A DNA stretch of 64,000 nt. It comes from Schizochytrium sp. CCTCC M209059. Its lineage: Eukaryota > Sar > Bigyra > Thraustochytrida > Thraustochytriidae. The stretch is taken from NCBI GenBank assembly GCA_000818945.1, contig KN805393.1:404332-468331 (forward strand), read 5' to 3'. The position numbers and the translations under genes were made by a program. Below the pieces are notes generated by a model that saw nothing but the letters and a program-made list of their open reading frames with translations, did not search any database and was not told the DNA's origin. This document shows positions 60,320 through 64,000 of this stretch, piece after piece (position 1 is the stretch's first letter; every line of letters begins with the position of its first letter).

Positions 60320-62074
60320 TTAACAATTGGCAAAAGTCTGTTGGTGCACCGTTCGGAGCTCCTTTTGTAATCCGCGCAGCGAATCATGCAAACGAGCTAG
60401 CTCCTCTTCTTTCGGAAGCAACGAATCCGGCACTTCCTGATCTGAAATCTGAACGAGTCCAGGATACATTGTGAGAGCCCTAATGCCCCGCTCGCTGCAT
60501 GGATGCTCGTACCAGCATAACAATATCCATGCGCCACTCGAGGGTGAAAGGCCATAAACAAATCCAGGACCTCCTTCGGGCTTTAGCGTTCCATTGAGCG
60601 AAGACCATGAATGCAAAATGTGAACCTCATCATGAAGAATGGCCTTACGCACGTGTTCCATCGTCGCCATTACTGTTGTGAGTTTGGTGCGAAGCGAAAG
60701 GCTTGGAGAGCGAAGCGTTTCTGCAATGCGCTCCTGTGCAAGACGATACCGGGACCAGTCGCGCTGAATATCGCGCGAGCTTGATACTTCAGTCTCCTGC
60801 GCGAGAGATTGTCGTGTCTCTTGATGGAGCCTTGCATTAGCCTCGCGTCGGACCTGTAGCCGACGACTCGCCTCGAGACGAGGCAGTACATAGCGGTCCA
60901 TGAGAACGGCGGGCAGCGCAACATATCGTACAATGAGGACAGACAAGATCATGTGCACCACGGCGCCCAGGCCGATCGCATTTGCAATCATGTACGGATA
61001 GACGGCGTCAATAAAGAGCGCTGGTGTCGCAGTATGTACCACCAATGCGACAAAGTAGGAGTCTGATAGCTCCGCAAATACGCCTTCTGCTCCTTGATTT
61101 TCTGCGAGCGCAACTCGATACTCCCCAACAAGCCAAAGCTGCCAGTCTTGCGCCTCAGCGCGCGAAAGGAAATGCATTTCGTTTACGGGCCGACTCCCCA
61201 GAGCAAAGTGGGAGCGCACGTCCCAGAAACGAAAACTGGCGGCCACGAGACCTTTGCGGACAAGCACGTAAATGATTGTCGAGGTGATGAGAAGGTCAAA
61301 GCTCATGACAATGCTAATAAGAAATCCACATGCCATGGTCGCGAGTCCAATCGGCATAAAAAAGGCGTGCTGTGCCCAGGGATCCTTTTTCAATCTCGTA
61401 CGGAGCGATTGAACCGCATCAAAGACGCTGCGTTGCGACACTCGCGCCATGTTTGGCTTCTCGTCTTCCGATCGTTCGCGCGCCGCCAGAAGCATCGATT
61501 CCACTAGACTTGTCACGGGGACAATGTCGAGCAAATACGCTTCGCTGCGCCCCACTGACAAAAAGACGGCGTCATGATCAAAGAGCAGACCGTTCGAAGT
61601 GTCAATTCCCTGGGCTGCAAGGGCCGCGCGCATGCGAGGGGCCGTGACAACGTCGAGAGCGCGATCGAGATGTTCATTCCGCTCCAAAAGGACGATCAAA
61701 GGTGCCACGAGCGTCCAGACCTCTTCTGGATACACTGCGCCATGACTCAGATAGGCCGAAAAGAGCGCCAGGCCATTGCTGACGCACCTTGGCAAATCGA
61801 GCACAATCGGGGCTGGCATGGTAAAATAATACCTGCCGCTCCGCACCTGAATTTGAAGCTCTGCAGGGAAGGCGGCCGCTGTCTCCCGCGCGCACTCCTC
61901 GATGCTCAGGTTCGCAAAGGTTTCTTGGTGGCGCAGCACAAAGCTCGCCCCGCGCACAATCTCGTACACGACGAGGAGCGACATGAGAAACGATAGCGCG
62001 TTCGCGAAGCGCGTCCGGTGCAGCGTCGCATAGAAACTCGGCGAGCACGCCCGCGCGAGCCTGCGCACCGTCAT
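60320..62074 (-). CDS. Multi-pass membrane protein of unknown family
   Basis: 584 residues from the ATG at 62074 (open upstream only to a TTG at 62140). Hydrophobic segments: ~25-45 (ALSFLMSLLVVYEIVRGASF), ~240-262 (IGLATMACGFLISIVMSF) with the adjacent ~263-278 (LITSTIIYVLVRKG), ~350-365 (SYFVALVVHTATPALFI), and ~370-400 (MIANAIGLGAVVHMILSVLI). Between the first and second lies a ~190-residue soluble domain. The C-terminal third is soluble and partly coiled-coil (LEASRRLQVRREANARLHQE, ending LARLHDSLRGLQKELRTVHQ). No recognised transporter or channel signature. Confidence 0.65.
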   Translation of the reverse strand: MTVRRLARACSPSFYATLHRTRFANALSFLMSLLVVYEIVRGASFVLRHQETFANLSIEECARETAAAFPAELQIQVRSGRYYFTMPAPIVLDLPRCVSNGLALFSAYLSHGAVYPEEVWTLVAPLIVLLERNEHLDRALDVVTAPRMRAALAAQGIDTSNGLLFDHDAVFLSVGRSEAYLLDIVPVTSLVESMLLAARERSEDEKPNMARVSQRSVFDAVQSLRTRLKKDPWAQHAFFMPIGLATMACGFLISIVMSFDLLITSTIIYVLVRKGLVAASFRFWDVRSHFALGSRPVNEMHFLSRAEAQDWQLWLVGEYRVALAENQGAEGVFAELSDSYFVALVVHTATPALFIDAVYPYMIANAIGLGAVVHMILSVLIVRYVALPAVLMDRYVLPRLEASRRLQVRREANARLHQETRQSLAQETEVSSSRDIQRDWSRYRLAQERIAETLRSPSLSLRTKLTTVMATMEHVRKAILHDEVHILHSWSSLNGTLKPEGGPGFVYGLSPSSGAWILLCWYEHPCSERGIRALTMYPGLVQISDQEVPDSLLPKEEELARLHDSLRGLQKELRTVHQQTFANC

Positions 62075-62414
62075 CGTGGCCCACCGTGCGCCCTCAGGCT
62101 CGCACGCAAAGGCAACGATCGAGGGTTTGCTTTCACCCAAGGAAGGTCACCTTCATTTCGCTCCAACTCGTCAACGACCTTGGGGACTCAAAAAGCGAGC
62201 AGCATAGCCCGAGCGGTTCATGTCCTTTGATCGATCGATCAAAGGATCAGCATTCGTGAACAGAGACGACATTGTCGCAACGCCGGCGGCATGCACACCT
62301 CCCTCTTACGAGAAAAAGGCGACCTCGTGGTGACGCTCAAGGCGAGGAACTACTTGATGGTGACGCTCGACGGCCTTGCCAAACCCAAATTTCCGAGCTC
62401 GCGAAGGCGCGACC
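62075..62414. promoter_or_regulatory. Divergent promoter region
   Basis: 340 bases between the unknown membrane protein and the kinase, with a palindromic GATCGATCGATC (62230-62241). No gene seen; short frames in the second half are in the wrong phase for the kinase. Confidence 0.4.
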
Positions 62415-63170
62415 ATGGACGCCGGCAAGATCTCGGCGCTCGCGGCCGAGCTCGCGGCCCGTGCGAAAGCCTGGGAGGCGGCGCAAACGCAGGACACCGC
62501 GCAGACCGCTGCGCGCAGACCCTACCTCGTTGGGGTCGCAGGTGTGCCAGGCGCAGGCAAATCGACGCTGGCAACGGCCTGCGCGGCAGCACTGCGTGAA
62601 GAGGTGGGCGTAGGCGCGCTGGCGGTGCCCATGGACGGCTACCACTACAGCAAGGCGGAGCTGGACAAGTTTGAGAACCCGGAGGAGGCGCATTTTCGGC
62701 GCGGAGCAGCTTTTACCTTCAACGGGCCCAAGTTTCTTGCCGATCTGCAGGCGCTCGTCCAGAATCCTGAAAAGGAGCACAAATTCCCCGCCTGGTCTCA
62801 CGAGATTGGCGATCCCATAGAGGACGGCATCGTTGTTGATTCTAAACGTGATCGTATCGTTATTGTTGAGGGCAATTACTTGCTCCTCGATACACCGGAG
62901 CCCTGGCCCGAGTTCCGCAAAATCTTCGACGAGACTTGGTTCATCAAGGTCGACATTGAAACGGCCGTACAACGAACCGCTATTCGCAATGCAGCTGCCT
63001 TTGGTTGGACCCTCGAGCGAACCATGGCACGCACCCGCGCAACAGACGAGATTAACATGCGCCAGATTGTGGCCGCAAATCCGGAAAAGATCGCCACGCT
63101 CATCATCGAGAACCCCGACCGAGAAGCAGCTGCTTCGACGCCAGTTGTCAAGGAAGCAGCTTGTGATTAG
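62415..63170 (+). CDS. P-loop kinase of the uridine kinase / PRK superfamily (YFH7-like)
   Basis: 251 residues from the ATG at 62415 (GACCATGG). Walker A is VGVAGVPGAGKSTLA at ~50-64, the acceptor-binding Asp segment is VPMDGYHYSKAELDKF, and Walker B-like is RIVIVEGNYLLLD; the lid carries RTAIRNAAAFGWTLERT. The layout matches fungal YFH7 and bacterial FrcK/PanK-like small-molecule kinases rather than uridine kinase proper (which has DSFY). These enzymes phosphorylate a small metabolite with ATP; the substrate is not established for this subfamily. No targeting peptide is apparent. Confidence 0.8.
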   Translation: MDAGKISALAAELAARAKAWEAAQTQDTAQTAARRPYLVGVAGVPGAGKSTLATACAAALREEVGVGALAVPMDGYHYSKAELDKFENPEEAHFRRGAAFTFNGPKFLADLQALVQNPEKEHKFPAWSHEIGDPIEDGIVVDSKRDRIVIVEGNYLLLDTPEPWPEFRKIFDETWFIKVDIETAVQRTAIRNAAAFGWTLERTMARTRATDEINMRQIVAANPEKIATLIIENPDREAAASTPVVKEAACD

Positions 63171-63796
63171 CAATTCCTATTCAGAGAAAATTGCGCGCGC
63201 GAGAGAGTAACCGTTACGGGCCTGCGCCCTGAAAAATTAGCATTCGTATGTGATTTCACACGAACTCGCAAAAGGAAAAACCACTCCGATACCAAGCGTG
63301 CGTGCACAAGCTCGGTGCAGGGCCAAAACAGATCCGCAAAGACTGCTTCGAGCAGCCTTGCACTCGTCGTCGCGGGTGCAATATTTCTTAAGCAGAGCGA
63401 GATACGTCTGCGGAAGGCAACGTAGATTCTTTTGTAGGTAAATGTAAAAAGAAAATTGTAGGAATTCGATTCGCAACACTGATTCCAAGTTGAGAAGAGC
63501 CTTGTCAAAGACTCAGTAGCAAGATGGACAGCAAGCTTGGCAAGAAGGAACTCGCTTTGGAAAACTTGAAACGCGATGTCTCGTTCACAATGTAGACTCA
63601 AGGGAGAAGAGAAACAAGAAAATCGCAAAATGGATAAATGGAAAACGTCCAAGGCTCGGCTTCACATCCAGGGCGCGTCACTCCGGTGCGACTTTCCACG
63701 GGCCAGAGAAGAACTAAGCGCTGCTGGACGCGACGATGCGCGTCCATCACCTTACAAGTTCTACCTGGTGGTGTACGTACATGACCTGCACACGCT
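63171..63796. other. Convergent 3' intergenic region
   Basis: Several short frames on both strands (63167-63652 minus; 63576-63872 plus) have no features; the plus one overlaps the antisense of RUVBL2. Nothing else seen. Confidence 0.4.
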
Positions 63797-64000
63797 TTAC
63801 TTGGTGTCCATGTCCTGTGCCCCGCCCTTGTCATCTTCTTCGTCCTCGTCGTCGTCATCGTCAACCTCGTGAAAGAGGTACTCGGATTGGTACTCGAGCA
63901 GAAAGTTTGTGGAGCGCTTGAGATCGATAAAGAGCGAGTAGACCTTTTTGATATCCTCAATCTCGACCTCGGTACCACGGCGTTTAGAGCAGACAAGCGA
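63797..64000 (-). CDS. RUVBL2: RuvB-like 2 (reptin) AAA+ ATPase, C-terminal end
   Basis: Open from the window edge to a TAA at 63797-63799; 67 residues visible, in a different frame from the longer overlapping open frame. SLVCSKRRGTEVEIEDIKKV followed by YSLFIDLKRSTNFLLEYQ corresponds to human RUVBL2 ([20 protein letters not shown] and VYSLFLDESRSTQYMKEYQ). The last 25 residues are an Asp/Glu-rich tail longer than in humans. Reptin forms a hetero-hexamer with RUVBL1 (pontin) in the INO80, SWR1/SRCAP and R2TP complexes. The catalytic domain lies beyond the window. Confidence 0.9.
   Translation of the reverse strand, partial: SLVCSKRRGTEVEIEDIKKVYSLFIDLKRSTNFLLEYQSEYLFHEVDDDDDEDEEDDKGGAQDMDTK

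Noticed and set aside
63598..63996. 132-residue minus-strand frame at the window end
   Set aside because: The RUVBL2 C-terminus occupies the same bases in another minus-strand frame with clear family similarity.
1..64000. tRNA, rRNA or organelle sequence
   Set aside because: I scanned for T-loop-like GGTTCGA motifs and rRNA-like blocks and found none with fitting arms; a covariance-model search would be decisive.

Overview
This is a GC-rich nuclear segment of a eukaryote. Every confident gene belongs to a eukaryotic family: IST1/ESCRT-III, CENP-S, polycystin-2, TMEM129, RUVBL2, CABLES, auxilin-type PTEN-C2, ELM1, and a mitochondrially targeted acetohydroxyacid synthase. Genes are compact, mostly single-exon and packed on both strands; the few introns I could place are GT-AG, about 75-200 bases long. 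Intergenic DNA is rich in simple repeats. This style, together with a yeast-type AHAS, Roco-TIR and Crinkler-like genes, would suit a thraustochytrid-type labyrinthulomycete (stramenopile). That placement is an inference: no rRNA or organelle marker is present to fix it.

Layout. 0-12 kb, plus strand: 3' end of an FGGY sugar kinase, a protein with two ADP-ribosyltransferase folds, IST1, a triose-phosphate/nucleotide-sugar type transporter, a small Cys-rich membrane protein, a hypothetical protein, and a Crinkler-like protein with a pseudokinase domain, interrupted by a 178-base run of N. 11.7-15 kb, minus strand: a decayed or mis-assembled coiled-coil gene and a low-complexity protein. 15-18.3 kb: mainly repeats, including a ~600-base GACAGAGA array. 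18.3-26.3 kb: AHAS on the minus strand, a long GC-rich divergent region, then a possible double DJ-1/PfpI protein and a short CXorf65-like protein. 26.8-36.2 kb: a coiled-coil protein, CENP-S (intron resolved), a CABLES-like cyclin-fold protein, an auxilin-type pseudophosphatase and ELM1.

36-45 kb holds a possible gene relic, a polycystin-2 channel, and a WD40-ROC-COR-TIR protein that is the most striking gene of the window. 45-64 kb: a G/Y/S-rich coiled-coil protein, a double-length tyrosyl-tRNA synthetase divergent from an M42 aminopeptidase, a small two-exon membrane protein, a jacalin-TMEM129 E3 ligase fusion, a membrane-anchored cyclophilin, a type I membrane protein, a glycosyltransferase-sulfotransferase fusion, an unknown multi-pass protein, a YFH7-like kinase, and the 3' end of RUVBL2 (reptin).

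The genes do not form a pathway; neighbours are functionally unrelated, as usual in eukaryotes. Several neighbours do share divergent promoters (ALS/DJ-1-like, coiled-coil/CENP-S, TyrRS/M42, TMEM129-like/cyclophilin). The main interest lies in unusual domain fusions and in predicted loss of catalytic residues. Only ATG starts were accepted for eukaryotic genes; where an open frame continued upstream from GTG or TTG, the first well-placed ATG was used.
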